64,000 bases of DNA from Saccharopolyspora shandongensis (GCF_900106995.1 NZ_FNOK01000006.1:124001-188000); one strand, 5' to 3'; positions 55,565 through 64,000 are shown, numbered from the stretch's first letter. The notes: a model not told the origin generated them from the letters alone. Numbers and translations are program-made.

Positions 55565-56758
55565 TTCCGCCGCGCTGCAGCCGTTCGGGGCTGCAGCGCG
55601 GCTCGGCAGGCGCGACGCCAGCAGCACGATCAGCACCCCCGCGAAGGGGACCACCACCAGGCCGAGGCGCAGGCTGATCGCGTCCGCGAGCAGCCCGACG
55701 ACCGGCGGGCCGGCCAGGATGCCGAGCCGGTAGACCCAGCCGACGACCGCGATCCCGGTGCCGCCCGGCAGCCCGGGGAGCTCGTCGGCCGCGTGGAAAC
55801 CGGCCGGGATGATCGTGGCGACACCCCAGCCGGCCAGCGCGAATCCGGCCAGCGTGCTCGGGACGGACGGCCACACGAGTGCCGAGCCGACGCCGAGAAG
55901 CACCGCGACACCACCGATGCGCGCCACCGCCCGGTTGCCGAACCGGTCCACCAGGCGATCGCCGGTGAGCCGGCCGACCGTCTGCGCCGCTTGCAACGCG
56001 ACGAACGCCATGCCCGCGAGCACCGGCGCGGCATCCAGCGAATCGCGCAGGTACACCGCGCCCCAGGACGCCGCGGTGTCCTCGACCAGCGCCGCCGCGG
56101 CGCACAGCGCGCCCAGCGCCAGCAACGCGAGCAGCAGCTTGAAGCGCGGTCTTCCCCGGTGTCCGCTCGTGCGCTCTGCGTCATCCCGGCCGGGAAGCAG
56201 GAATCGGGCGCAGACGACCGCTGCGGCGGCCAGGACGACGGCGGCCGCCGCGAGGTGCGCGGGCAGCGGCAGCGCCGCCCCGGCGGCCAGCGAGCCCGCC
56301 GCGCCGCCGATGATCGCGCCGACGCTCCACATCCCGTGGAAGGAGTTGACGATCGACCGCCCGTAGCGCCGCTGCACCCGCAGCCCGTGCGCGTTCATCG
56401 CCACGTCCACGATCGCGTCCATCGCACCCGCGAGGAAGAACGCCGCCGCCAGCTGCCACCAGCGCCCCACCAGCCCGATCACCACGAGATCCGCCGCCAG
56501 CAGCACCGAGCAGCCGACCGCGACGACCGACGACCGCCAGCGGGCCAGGATCGGCCCGGCCAGCAGGCCGGCGACCAGCGAGCCCAGCGGCAGCGCCGCG
56601 ATCGCGGTGCCCAGCGCGGCGTTGGACAGGGCCAGGGCGTCCTTGAGCTCCGGGTAGCGGGGCACGACGCTGGCGAAGCTCGCCCCGTTGACCAGGAACA
56701 GCGTGGCCACCGCCAACCGCGCCGCCACCGGCCGCCGATCCGTCGCGACCTCGGGCAT
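55556..56758 (-). CDS. MFS transporter (YbjJ/fucose-permease-like)
   Basis: 400 residues, 12 hydrophobic segments. N-terminal VATLFLVNGASFASVVPRYPELKDALALSNAALGTAI (in pieces) and VDVAMNAHGLRVQRRYGRSI are characteristic of the YbjJ-type MFS group. The C-terminal half has QTVGRLTGDRLVDRFG. ATG 56758 follows CCGGAGGAAGGACGGGT. Substrate unknown. Confidence 0.9.
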   Translation of the reverse strand: MPEVATDRRPVAARLAVATLFLVNGASFASVVPRYPELKDALALSNAALGTAIAALPLGSLVAGLLAGPILARWRSSVVAVGCSVLLAADLVVIGLVGRWWQLAAAFFLAGAMDAIVDVAMNAHGLRVQRRYGRSIVNSFHGMWSVGAIIGGAAGSLAAGAALPLPAHLAAAAVVLAAAAVVCARFLLPGRDDAERTSGHRGRPRFKLLLALLALGALCAAAALVEDTAASWGAVYLRDSLDAAPVLAGMAFVALQAAQTVGRLTGDRLVDRFGNRAVARIGGVAVLLGVGSALVWPSVPSTLAGFALAGWGVATIIPAGFHAADELPGLPGGTGIAVVGWVYRLGILAGPPVVGLLADAISLRLGLVVVPFAGVLIVLLASRLPSRAAAPNGCSAAEPR

Positions 56759-56896
56759 ACCCGTCCTTCCTCCGGCGTCCCCGCCGATCATGCCAAGACC
56801 CGCAGGCGCGCGCCGCCGGTTTTCGCGCTCCCCCGCGCCGCCGCGCTAGGGTCCGGTGAGGCGAATCCCCAAATCGAGTCCACAGTGGAGGATCAG

Positions 56897-57382
56897 TTGA
56901 GCGTGCCGGTCGAGCTGTCCACCGGGTCCGGGACGTACCTGCTGCGCCGGGCGACCGGCGACGACCTCGGGCCGATCGTCGGGTTGCTGGCCACCGACCA
57001 GCTCGGCTCGACCCGGGAGTCCGCCGCCGAACTGGCTCCCTACCAGCGGGCTTTCGAGGCGATCGAGGCCGATCCCGCGCAGCTGCTGCTGGTGGCCGCG
57101 ACGCCGGGCGGCGAGGTCGTGGCGACCATGCAGCTGACGTTCATCCCCGGGCTGGCCCGGCGGGGCGCGCTGCGCGCGCAGATCGAAGCGGTCCGCGTCC
57201 ACGAGCGGCACCGCAGCCGCGGCCTCGGGCGCGTGATGTTCGACTGGGCAATCGCCGAGTCCCGCCGACGCGGCTGCGCCCTCGTCCAGCTGACCACCGA
57301 CCGGCAGCGCTCCGACGCGCACCGCTTCTACGACCGGCTCGGGTTCGAGGCCTCGCACGTGGGCTACAAGCTCCGGCTGTGA
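56897..57382 (+). CDS. GNAT-family N-acetyltransferase
   Basis: 161 residues. Acetyl-CoA-binding motif A is ERHRSRGLGRVMFDWAIAESR with the R/QxxGxG pattern, followed by motif B LTTDRQRSDAHRFYDRLGF. TTG 56897, 5 bases after GGAGG, is the best-spaced start; GTG 56903 is the alternative. Its stop overlaps the rluA start as GTGA. Substrate unknown. Confidence 0.85.
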   Translation: MSVPVELSTGSGTYLLRRATGDDLGPIVGLLATDQLGSTRESAAELAPYQRAFEAIEADPAQLLLVAATPGGEVVATMQLTFIPGLARRGALRAQIEAVRVHERHRSRGLGRVMFDWAIAESRRRGCALVQLTTDRQRSDAHRFYDRLGFEASHVGYKLRL

Positions 57383-58329
57383 CCACCGGTTACGCTGGCG
57401 GGGCGATGCGACGCAAGCTCAGATCGCCGCTGCCCCAGCGGCACGGCCTGGACCCCATCCGGTTGCGACTGCCCGCCGACGGCCGCTGGGCCACCGTCCG
57501 GGACCACCTCGTCGACCGGATACCGAAGCTCGCCCCGGAACGCATCGACGCCATGCTCCGCGAGGGCCGGATCGTCGGCGTCGACGGCCCGCTCGCGCCC
57601 GGTGCGCCGTACGCGCCGGGCGGGTTCATCTGGTTCCACCGCGACCTGCCCGACGAGACGCCGGTGCCGTTCGCCCTGGACGTCGTGCACCGCGACGACG
57701 CCCTGCTGGTCGTGGACAAGCCGCACTTCCTGGCCACCACGCCGCGCGGCGGGCACGTCGCGGAGACCGCGCTGGTGCGGCTGCGGCGCGACCTGGACCT
57801 GCCGCAGCTCAGCCCGGCGCACCGGCTGGACCGCCTGACCGCGGGGCTGGTCATGTTCGTGCTCGAGCCCGAGCTGCGCGGCGCCTACCAGACCCTGTTC
57901 CACGACCGCCTGGTGCACAAGGAGTACGAGGCCGTCGCCCGCTTCGAGCCCCGGCTGACGATGCCGCGCACGGTGCGCAGCCGGATCGTCAAGCACCGCG
58001 GCGTGCTGGCAGCCCAGGAAGAACCCGGTGAGCCGAACAGCGAAACGCGCGTCGAGCTGATCGAGCACCGCGACGGCCTCGGCCGGTACCGGCTGCTGCC
58101 GCGCACCGGCCGGACCCACCAGCTGCGGGTGCACCTCAACGGCCTCGGCATCCCGATCCTCGGCGACGACCTCTACCCCGTCGTCCGCGACCGCGCCGCC
58201 GACGACTTCACCGCGCCCCTCCAGCTCCTATCCCGGACGCTGGAGTTCACCGATCCGGTCAGCGGCAGGCGGCGCCGCTTCGAGACCCGGCGGAGCCTCG
58301 AAACCTGGCCGGCCGACGCTCAGAGGTAG
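57379..58329 (+). CDS. RluA-family pseudouridine synthase
   Basis: 316 residues. The catalytic motif HRLDRLTAGLVMF has Asp151. VVHRDDALLVVDKPHFLATTP and RTGRTHQLRVHLNGLGIPILGD complete the RluA signature. A short N-terminal extension takes the place of an S4-like region. It isomerises uridine in rRNA or tRNA; target unknown. Starts at GTG 57379 coupled to the GNAT gene. Its last 10 bases overlap the convergent YCII gene. Confidence 0.92.
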   Translation: MTTGYAGGAMRRKLRSPLPQRHGLDPIRLRLPADGRWATVRDHLVDRIPKLAPERIDAMLREGRIVGVDGPLAPGAPYAPGGFIWFHRDLPDETPVPFALDVVHRDDALLVVDKPHFLATTPRGGHVAETALVRLRRDLDLPQLSPAHRLDRLTAGLVMFVLEPELRGAYQTLFHDRLVHKEYEAVARFEPRLTMPRTVRSRIVKHRGVLAAQEEPGEPNSETRVELIEHRDGLGRYRLLPRTGRTHQLRVHLNGLGIPILGDDLYPVVRDRAADDFTAPLQLLSRTLEFTDPVSGRRRRFETRRSLETWPADAQR

Positions 58330-58616
58330 CCCGTGCCGTCGAGGTACGCCTTGCGCCAGCGGAGGACCTTGATGTCGGCGAACAGGCCGACCTTCGCGAA
58401 GGGGTCCGCGGCGATGAACTCCTCGGCCGCCGCCCGGGTTTCGACGTCGAGCAGGTAGACGCCGCCGGTGGCCGCATCGCCGTCGTCGGCCAGTTTCGCC
58501 CCGCAGGCCAGCAGCAGCTCCTTGTGCTCCTCGAGGAACGCCAGGTGCGCGGGGCGGTTGTCCAGCCGCACCTGCTGGTGGTCTGGCTTGTCGAACGTTT
58601 CGATGAAGTACGGCAT
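58320..58616 (-). CDS. YCII-related protein
   Basis: 98 residues with the YCII (dimeric alpha/beta barrel) pattern: MPYFIETFDKPDHQQVR, RPAHLAFLEEHKELLLACG, TGGVYLLDVETRAAAEEFIAADPFAKVGLFADIKV. Fold-level function only; related proteins act in small-molecule turnover. It is followed by the AtoE remnant upstream on the same strand. Confidence 0.88.
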   Translation of the reverse strand: MPYFIETFDKPDHQQVRLDNRPAHLAFLEEHKELLLACGAKLADDGDAATGGVYLLDVETRAAAEEFIAADPFAKVGLFADIKVLRWRKAYLDGTGYL

Positions 58617-58644
58617 CTCACACTCCTATTCGGACGGTCCCCGG

Positions 58645-59667
58645 TCAGCCGAGGAAGCCCCAGAGCAGGATCGCGGCGATGTAGATCAGCCCGACCCAGA
58701 ACATCATGATCACCGTGTAGCCCATGACGTCCTTGAGGCGCAGCCGCGACAGCGCCAGCGCGGGCAGGATCCAGAACGGCTGCACCAGGTCGTTCCAGGC
58801 GTTGCCGAGCATGACCGACATCGCCACGTCGGGCATCGGCGCGCCGATCACGTTGGCCGCGTCGACCATGAACGGGCCCTGGATGACCCAGTGGCCGCCG
58901 CCGGAGGGCGCGAAGAAGTTGATGACGAACGAGCTGATCAGGCCCCAGAACCCGAGCGTCTCCGGGGTGGAGATGTCCACGAACACCTGCGAGATCGTGC
59001 CGACCAGCCCGGAGGCGGCCATGATCGCCATGATGCCCGCGTAGAACGGGTACTGCAGGACGATGCCGGAGATCGTCTTGATGCCCTCGCCGAGCTTGGC
59101 GACGTAGGCCTGCGGCGTGCCCAGCAGCAGGATGCCCAGGAACAGGATGAAGAAGTTCACCAGGTTCAGGTCCGCCGCGCCACCCTTGACGAAGTAGACG
59201 ACCACGTAGACCATGCCGAGCGCGCCGATCAGCAGGCTCAGGACGCGGCTGTTGTTCAGCCGCGACGCGACGGTGGCCCCGCCGAAGTCCGCGGACTCGA
59301 CGGCCGCGGTCTTGCTCTCGACGTGCAGCGCCGGGTCGATCTCCTTGACCGGCTGACCGGCCTTGGGGTGCAGCATCGCGTTGAGGACCGGCAGCGTGAT
59401 CAGCACGGCGAGCGCGGTCAGCAGCATCGGCAGCGAGAAGATCGTCTGCCCCAGGGCGATGACGCCCATCTTGCTCGCCAGCGAGTGCCCGCTCGTGGAG
59501 ATGGTCAGCGGGATCGTCGCCGACAACCCCAGGCCGTACATGGTGAAACCGCTGTAGGCGGCGGCGATGATCAGCGGGTAGTGCACGCCGGGCACCTTCA
59601 GCGCCAGCTTCTTCGCCACGATCCCGCCGATGACCAGGCCTAAGCCCCAGTTCAGGTAGGAGCCTCT
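58645..59667 (-). pseudogene. AtoE-like short-chain fatty acid permease, N-terminally truncated
   Basis: About 340 codons of AtoE/TIGR00366-type sequence are intact: SYLNWGLGLVIGGIVAKK, HYPLIIAAAYSGFTMYGLG, GLSATIPLTISTSGHSL, FFAPSGGGHWVIQGPFM and GNAWNDLVQPFWILPALALS. Usual members have about 440 residues; the first 90-100, with two or three membrane helices, are missing. Homology begins at about 59667 directly after unrelated codons, so the gene was cut. An annotator would start it at GTG 59619, but homology extends 16 codons upstream. It contains a TTA codon (59643-59641). Confidence 0.75.
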
Positions 59668-59710
59668 GTGCTTTCCCTTGCGCGCCGGGGACTTCCCGGT
59701 GCGATGTGCG

Positions 59711-60096
59711 TCAGAGCGTGGCCACCGGCGTGACCAGCGAGCCGACCGCGCCCGGCAGGTTCAGCGGCGGGGCGGTGAGCAGGAAGCGGCTGCGGCCGCT
59801 GGCCCGCAGGTGTCCGGCGAGTGGCGTGAGCCGCCACAGCTCGCCGAGGTGCACGCCCAGCTTGAACAGGCAGTGCTCGTGCAGCGGCAGCACGGCGTTG
59901 GGGCCCGGCGCCGCCGGGGCGGGGAACGCCTCCACCGCGTAGTTGTCGGCCACCAGCGCGGCCAGCCCCGATTCGGTGATCCAGCGCAGCAGCTCCGGGT
60001 CGCGTCCGTTGAGGACCGCGCCGAACCCGTGCAGCACGTCCGGATCGGGATTCCCGCGCATCGACAGCACCTTCTCGGCGAAGCCGGTGTGCAGGT
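59711..60096 (-). pseudogene. Cyclase-family (kynurenine formamidase-like) protein, C-terminal remnant
   Basis: About 128 codons match the C-terminal part of PF04199 cyclases: HTGFAEKVL, LLRWITESGLAALVADNYAVE, VLPLHEHCLFKLGVHLGELWRL, FLLTAPPLNLPGAVGSLVTPVA. The N-terminal half, with the HxGTHxD metal-binding motif, is absent, and the frame upstream (TGRDRVRLPRPAGKPRV) has no homology. It cannot be active. It ends 44 bases before the start of homology to AtoE. Confidence 0.7.
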
Positions 60097-60162
60097 GCCT
60101 CCAAAAGAACGGGACGCGCGGCTTCCCCGCCGGGCGGGGAAGCCGCACCCGGTCGCGCCCGG

Positions 60163-61497
60163 TTACGCGGGAACCGCCTCGGCGCGCGGCGCCTGGCCGG
60201 CCCCGGCCCGCTCGTCGTAGTTCGGGCGGCGCAGCAGCAACAACATGCAGCCGAGGGTCAGCACCACCTGGAAGATCGCGTAGGCGATCACCGCGGTGAT
60301 CGAACCGGACAGGTTCAGCAGGAACTGGCCGACGATCGGCGTCGTGCCGCCGAGCAGCGTGCCGCACATCTGGTAGCACAGCGAGATTCCGGTGTAGCGC
60401 ACGTGCGCCGGGAACCTGCTGGCGAGCATGCCCGCCAGGGCCGCGTAGTACAGGCAGTGCGGGATCGTCGCGATCGCCACGCCGAACATCGCCAGCCCGT
60501 AGTTCTCGGTGCTGATCAGCACGAACATCAGCGGCAGCAGCACCACCTCGGGCAGCAGCATCACGGTCACCGCGCGGGACCAGCTGCGCATCTTGGTGGC
60601 GATGACGGCGCCGAAGGGCTGCACGATGATCTGGGTGATGTTGGCGACCAGGATGATCGTCAGGAACGAGCTCTTGTCGAAGCCGAGGTGGCTGGTGGCC
60701 CAGGACAGCGCGAAGGTCGACTTGAAGTAGGTCGCCGACAGGCCGATCGTGCAGGCCCCGATGCCCAGCGCCAGCAGCGACGGGTGCGAGCGGACGACCT
60801 CCCACACCGGCAGCTTGGCGACCTTCTTGTGCTCGATGAGGTTCGCCATCGCCGGCGACTCGGTGACGCGCATCCGGATGAACAGGCCGACCAGCACCAG
60901 CAGCGCCGAGGCCAGGAACGGGACTCGCCAGCCCCAGCCCAGGAACGCCTCGTCCGGGAGCTGGCTGATGGCCAGGAAGCTGACGGTGCTCAGGGTGTTG
61001 CCGACCGGCGAGCCCTGCTGCGCGAACGCGCCGTAGAGGATGGACTTGCCCTTGGGCGCGTGCTCCGAGGCGATCAGCACCGAGCCGCCCCACTCGCCGC
61101 CGAGGCCGATGCCCTGCACCATGCGGATGGTCACCAGCAGGATCGGCGCCCACACGCCGATCTGGGCGTAGCCGGGCAGCACGCCGATCAGGGTCGTCGA
61201 AATGCCCATCAGCAGCAACGTGATGACCAGGGTCTTCTTGCGGCCCAGCCGGTCGCCGATGTGGCCGAAGATGATGCCGCCGATCGGGCGGGCCAGGAAG
61301 CCGACCCAGAAGGTCGCGAACGCGACCAGCGTGCCGAGCGCGCCTTCGAGCTCAGGGAAGAAGACCTTGTCGAAGACCAGGGCCGAGGCCGTGCCGTAGA
61401 TGTAGAAGTCGAACCACTCGATGGTCGAGCCGATGAAGGCCCCGATCCCGGCGCGGTTGGCCGTTCGGCTCTGTTCGCGCGCGTTGGCCGCACCCAT
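60163..61497 (-). CDS. MFS transporter, metabolite:H+ symporter (MHS) family
   Basis: 444 residues, 12 hydrophobic segments. MHS hallmarks: FIGSTIEWFDFYIYGTASAL at the N-terminus, PIGGIIFGHIGDRLGRKKTL (motif A) and VQGIGLGGEWGGSVLIASEHAP. Relatives carry shikimate, proline, dicarboxylates or aromatic acids. ATG 61497 has GGGAG 7 bases upstream. A 15-base element shared with the CoA-transferase promoter suggests co-regulation by the LysR protein next to it. Confidence 0.93.
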   Translation of the reverse strand: MGAANAREQSRTANRAGIGAFIGSTIEWFDFYIYGTASALVFDKVFFPELEGALGTLVAFATFWVGFLARPIGGIIFGHIGDRLGRKKTLVITLLLMGISTTLIGVLPGYAQIGVWAPILLVTIRMVQGIGLGGEWGGSVLIASEHAPKGKSILYGAFAQQGSPVGNTLSTVSFLAISQLPDEAFLGWGWRVPFLASALLVLVGLFIRMRVTESPAMANLIEHKKVAKLPVWEVVRSHPSLLALGIGACTIGLSATYFKSTFALSWATSHLGFDKSSFLTIILVANITQIIVQPFGAVIATKMRSWSRAVTVMLLPEVVLLPLMFVLISTENYGLAMFGVAIATIPHCLYYAALAGMLASRFPAHVRYTGISLCYQMCGTLLGGTTPIVGQFLLNLSGSITAVIAYAIFQVVLTLGCMLLLLRRPNYDERAGAGQAPRAEAVPA

Positions 61498-61590
61498 GCA
61501 TTCTCCCTTGAAGCTCGGTGCAAGCGGGCGCCTCGAACGGCGCCCGCGTCCCGATGTGATGGCGGTAACGGTGCCACCCAAACCTAGACG

Positions 61591-61605
61591 TGTCCAATAC
61601 AGAAT
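61591..61605 (-). promoter_or_regulatory. Shared LysR-type element upstream of the MHS transporter
   Basis: Read on the minus strand, ATTCTGTATTGGACA lies 94 bases upstream of the transporter ATG. It matches the element at 62653-62667 in 13 of 15 bases. Confidence 0.65.
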
Positions 61606-61674
61606 CAGTGCAACAGTGAGACGTCAGGCTTATTAATTCGGCGGAACGCCCCAGGTGAGCGGCCCGGCGGGCGA

Positions 61675-62589
61675 TCAGCCGCCCGCGGGCGTGGGCAGGG
61701 CTTCCTCGGCGATGCCGAGCACGGTGCGCAGGGCCGCGGAGGTGTTGTCGGTGCGCCAGGCCAGCGCCGCGTGCAGCAGCATCGGCGCGCCCGCCAGCGG
61801 CCGGTAGACCGTGCCGGTCTGCTGGATGTGCTGGCAGGACGTCAGCGTCAGCGTGACGCCGACGCCCGCGGCCACCAGCGCGAGGATGGTGTAGGAATCC
61901 GGCGCCTCTTGAACCACGCGCGGGTTGAACCCGGTGGACACGCACGCCTTGACCAGCGCGTCGCGCACCGTGGACCCGGCGTTGGACGGGAAGCTGACGA
62001 ACGGCTCGTCGGCGAGGTCCCCGATCGCGATCCGCTCCCGCCCGGCCAGCGGGTGATCCTGTGGCAGCGCGCAGATCAGCTCCTCCACCTCGATCACCCG
62101 GGTCTGCACGCCCGGGGTCGGCGAGCCGACCTGGTTGACCGGCAGCCGCACGAAACCCAGGTCCAGCGAGCCGTCGGCGACCTTCGCCAGCGCCACGTTC
62201 GCGTAGGTCTGGCCGCGCATCACCAACTCCAGGCCGGGATGCGCGGCGCGCACCGCGCGGGTCAGCCGGGGCAGCGACTCGTGGCTGGAGGCGCCGGCGA
62301 AGCCGACGGTGACCCGCCCGTACTCGCCGCGGCCGGCGGCCTTCGCGGCGCGCACCGCGATGTCGACGTCGTCGAGCGCCGTGCGGGCAGGCTCCAGGAA
62401 CGACTCGCCGGCGCTGGTGAGCCGGACCGAGCGGGTGTTGCGCTCGAAGAGCTGGACGCCGAGTTCCTTCTCCAGCTGGCGGATCTGCTGGCTCAGCGGC
62501 GGCTGCGCCATCTGCAGCCGCTTGGCGGCGCGGCCGAAGTGGAGTTCCTCGGCGACGGCGACGAATGCGGTGAGATAGCGCAGCTCCAC
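61675..62589 (-). CDS. LysR-family transcriptional regulator
   Basis: 304 residues, intact. Helix-turn-helix ELHFGRAAKRLQMAQPPLSQQIRQLE (residues 15-40), linker LFERNTRSVRLTSAG, and a periplasmic-binding-protein-like effector domain (RVTVGFAGASSHESLPRL). GTG 62589 is the start. It is divergent from the CoA-transferase genes and adjacent to the MHS transporter; the 15-base element in both promoters makes it their likely activator. It resembles CatR/BenM-type regulators of aromatic or organic acid degradation in its N-terminus. Confidence 0.93.
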   Translation of the reverse strand: MELRYLTAFVAVAEELHFGRAAKRLQMAQPPLSQQIRQLEKELGVQLFERNTRSVRLTSAGESFLEPARTALDDVDIAVRAAKAAGRGEYGRVTVGFAGASSHESLPRLTRAVRAAHPGLELVMRGQTYANVALAKVADGSLDLGFVRLPVNQVGSPTPGVQTRVIEVEELICALPQDHPLAGRERIAIGDLADEPFVSFPSNAGSTVRDALVKACVSTGFNPRVVQEAPDSYTILALVAAGVGVTLTLTSCQHIQQTGTVYRPLAGAPMLLHAALAWRTDNTSAALRTVLGIAEEALPTPAGG

Positions 62590-62652
62590 GGTCGACCTCT
62601 GTTCACCCCGAGCCCGGGGAATCCATAAGAAATGACTCTTGATCCGACACTA

Positions 62653-62667
62653 ATTCAGTATTAGACA
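62653..62667 (+). promoter_or_regulatory. Shared LysR-type element upstream of the CoA-transferase genes
   Basis: ATTCAGTATTAGACA lies 62 bases upstream of the CoA-transferase ATG and overlaps the inverted repeat CTAAT-TCAGT-ATTAG (62650-62664). It matches the minus-strand element upstream of the MHS transporter. Confidence 0.65.
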
Positions 62668-62728
62668 GCTATCAATGCCGCCTGGCAATGTGCTGTGCAT
62701 TCGAAGCGCACACCGAGGAGCCCCGACG

Positions 62729-63700
62729 ATGCAGAACCCGGTCGCCGAGTCGACGACGCCGGTCCCCCGGCCCGACAAGACCATGACGATGCGGGACGCG
62801 ATCGCCGCGTTCGTCCCGGACGGGGCGACGGTGGCGCTGGAGGGCTTCACGCACCTGATCCCCACCGCCGCCGGGCACGAGATCATCCGGCAGGGCCGCA
62901 AGGACCTCACCGTCGCGCGGATGACCGCCGACATCGTGACCGATCAGCTCATCGCCGGCGGCTGCGTGCGCAAGCTCGTCTCGTCGTTCGTCGGCAACTC
63001 CACCGCCGGCTCGCTCGGCGAGCTGCGCCGCCGCATCGAGACCGGGCGGCCCGCGCCGCTGGAATTCGAGGAGTACAGCCACTACGGGATGATCTGCCGG
63101 TACCTCGCCGGCGCCCAGCGGCTGCCGTTCTACCCGCTGCGCTCCTACGGCGGCAGCGACGTGCCTGCCGTGAACCCCGGCATCCGCAAGGTGACCTCGC
63201 CGTTCCCGGGCCCGGACGGCGAAGCGGAGCAGATCTACGTGGTGCCGCCGCTGAACCCGGACGTCACGATCGTGCACGCGCAGCGCGCCGACCGGGCCGG
63301 CAACACCCAGATCTGGGGCCTGACCGGCATCCAGGCCGAGGCCGTCTACGCCGCGAAGCGGGCGATCATCGTGGTCGAGGAAGTGGTGGCCGACGAGGTG
63401 ATCCGCTCCGACCCCAACCGCACGGTCATCCCGGCGCACGCGGTGGACGCGGTGGTGGCGTGCCCGCGCGGCGCGCACCCGGCCTTCGCGCAGGGCTACT
63501 ACGACCGGGACGGCGACTTCTACCGCAGCTGGTCGCACATCAGCAAGGATCCCGAGCGGCTGCAGGCCTGGCTGGACGAGTGGATCCGCGGCACCCGCGA
63601 CCACGCCGATTACCTCGAGAAGCTCGGCGACGAGCACTGGTCGGGCCTGGCGGTCGGCGAGGCGTGGAGCGAACCGGTCAACTACGGACGCCGGCTCTGA
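62729..63700 (+). CDS. CoA-transferase, alpha subunit (GctA-like)
   Basis: 323 residues of the family I CoA-transferase A fold: DAIAAFVPDGATVALEGFTHLIPTAAGHEIIRQG, then IVTDQLIAGGCVRKLVSSFVG, YPLRSYGGSDVPAVNP and VVEEVVADEVIRSDPNRTVIP. It pairs with the beta subunit starting 24 bases downstream. Closest in layout to glutaconate/3-oxoadipate-like GctA rather than acetoacetate AtoD (length and ESYSHYG-like EEYSHYGMI). ATG 62729 has GAGGAG upstream. CoA acceptor unknown. Confidence 0.88.
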   Translation: MQNPVAESTTPVPRPDKTMTMRDAIAAFVPDGATVALEGFTHLIPTAAGHEIIRQGRKDLTVARMTADIVTDQLIAGGCVRKLVSSFVGNSTAGSLGELRRRIETGRPAPLEFEEYSHYGMICRYLAGAQRLPFYPLRSYGGSDVPAVNPGIRKVTSPFPGPDGEAEQIYVVPPLNPDVTIVHAQRADRAGNTQIWGLTGIQAEAVYAAKRAIIVVEEVVADEVIRSDPNRTVIPAHAVDAVVACPRGAHPAFAQGYYDRDGDFYRSWSHISKDPERLQAWLDEWIRGTRDHADYLEKLGDEHWSGLAVGEAWSEPVNYGRRL

Positions 63701-63723
63701 CGGGCAGAACGAAAGGATTTGTC

Positions 63724-64000
63724 GTGATGAACGCTGTGTCCACCAGTCCGACCGGGTCCGCTGTGGCCGTTACCTCCTCCGAGCTGCTCGCCGCCGTCGC
63801 GTCGCGGGAGCTGGCCGGCAAGAACACCGTCTTCGCCGGGATCGGGCTGCCGACGCTGGCGGTGTCGCTGGCGCAGCTGACCGTCGCGCCCGGCATCGAG
63901 ATCGTCTACGAGTCCGGGGTGTGCGGGGCGCACCCGTCGCAGCTGCCGGAGACGATCGCGGACGCGGTGCTGATCACCGACTCCGAGGCGGTGCTGCCGA
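63724..64000 (+). CDS. CoA-transferase, beta subunit (GctB-like), 5' part
   Basis: 92 codons run off the window end. VTSSELLAAVASRELAGKNTVFAGIGLPTLAV and IEIVYESGVCGAHPSQLPETIAD match GctB-type beta subunits; the Glu in YESGVCG is the probable catalytic residue that forms the glutamyl-CoA thioester. GTG 63724 follows AAAGGATTTGTC; ATG 63727 directly follows and is equally possible. It forms an operon with the alpha subunit. Confidence 0.88.
   Translation, partial: MMNAVSTSPTGSAVAVTSSELLAAVASRELAGKNTVFAGIGLPTLAVSLAQLTVAPGIEIVYESGVCGAHPSQLPETIADAVLITDSEAVLP

Noticed and set aside
59619..59667. Treating the AtoE gene as intact from GTG 59619
   Set aside because: Homology runs 16 codons further upstream and then stops abruptly, and the family is about 100 residues longer.

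Overview
The window is 64 kb of very GC-rich DNA. Its genes are tightly packed, often start with GTG, and repeatedly overlap by 4 bases (ATGA or GTGA). MurT/GatD, a resuscitation-promoting factor under a c-di-AMP-type leader, bacterial Ku, an EphD-like fusion protein and many TetR/LysR/MarR/IclR regulators together point to an actinomycete. The overall style suggests the Pseudonocardiaceae (for example a Saccharopolyspora), but that placement is an inference. I see no rRNA or tRNA genes, insertion sequences, phage genes or CRISPR arrays.

Layout. 0-3.5 kb: end of a luciferase-like oxidoreductase, a TetR regulator divergent from a FadE25-like acyl-CoA dehydrogenase, and DoxX. 3.5-8.5 kb: cell-envelope genes (MurJ-like flippase, GatD/MurT amidotransferase) and two tiny membrane proteins. 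8.5-10.5 kb: an Rpf/LysM muralytic enzyme behind a ydaO-type riboswitch, and an AlkD-like repair protein. 10.6-14.3 kb: a PadR-controlled ABC exporter. 14.3-19.4 kb: a three-subunit formate dehydrogenase whose catalytic subunit carries an in-frame UGA (selenocysteine) followed by an E. coli-like SECIS hairpin. 24.8-27.9 kb: selA-selB, which supply the matching recoding machinery; selD and the selenocysteine tRNA are not in the window. Between them sits a cluster of an EphD-like hydrolase-dehydrogenase fusion, a putative diiron enzyme and a ferredoxin-type reductase.

28-37.5 kb: Ku, then the phenylacetate pathway: paaZABCDE on the minus strand, and paaI, paaK and a PaaR-like TetR on the plus strand. 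Two putative PaaR operators lie in the divergent promoter region. 38-48.7 kb: mixed genes (phytoene/squalene synthase family, intracellular-type subtilisin, SDR, universal stress protein, IclR with a TIM-barrel protein, P450, DHA2 exporter, MarR, two small proteins).

48.7-55.5 kb: a D-glucarate module (glucarate dehydratase, 5-dehydro-4-deoxyglucarate dehydratase, LysR, TctABC transporter). It is decaying: the LysR gene is frameshifted, and tctC and a neighbouring SDR gene have both lost their 5' ends at one deletion junction. 55.5-58.6 kb: MFS transporter, GNAT, RluA-type pseudouridine synthase, YCII protein. 58.6-60.1 kb: two more truncated genes (AtoE-like permease, cyclase family). 60.2-64 kb: an MHS-type transporter, an intact LysR regulator and a two-subunit CoA-transferase. 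The transporter and the transferase promoters share a 15-base element, so they probably form one regulon.
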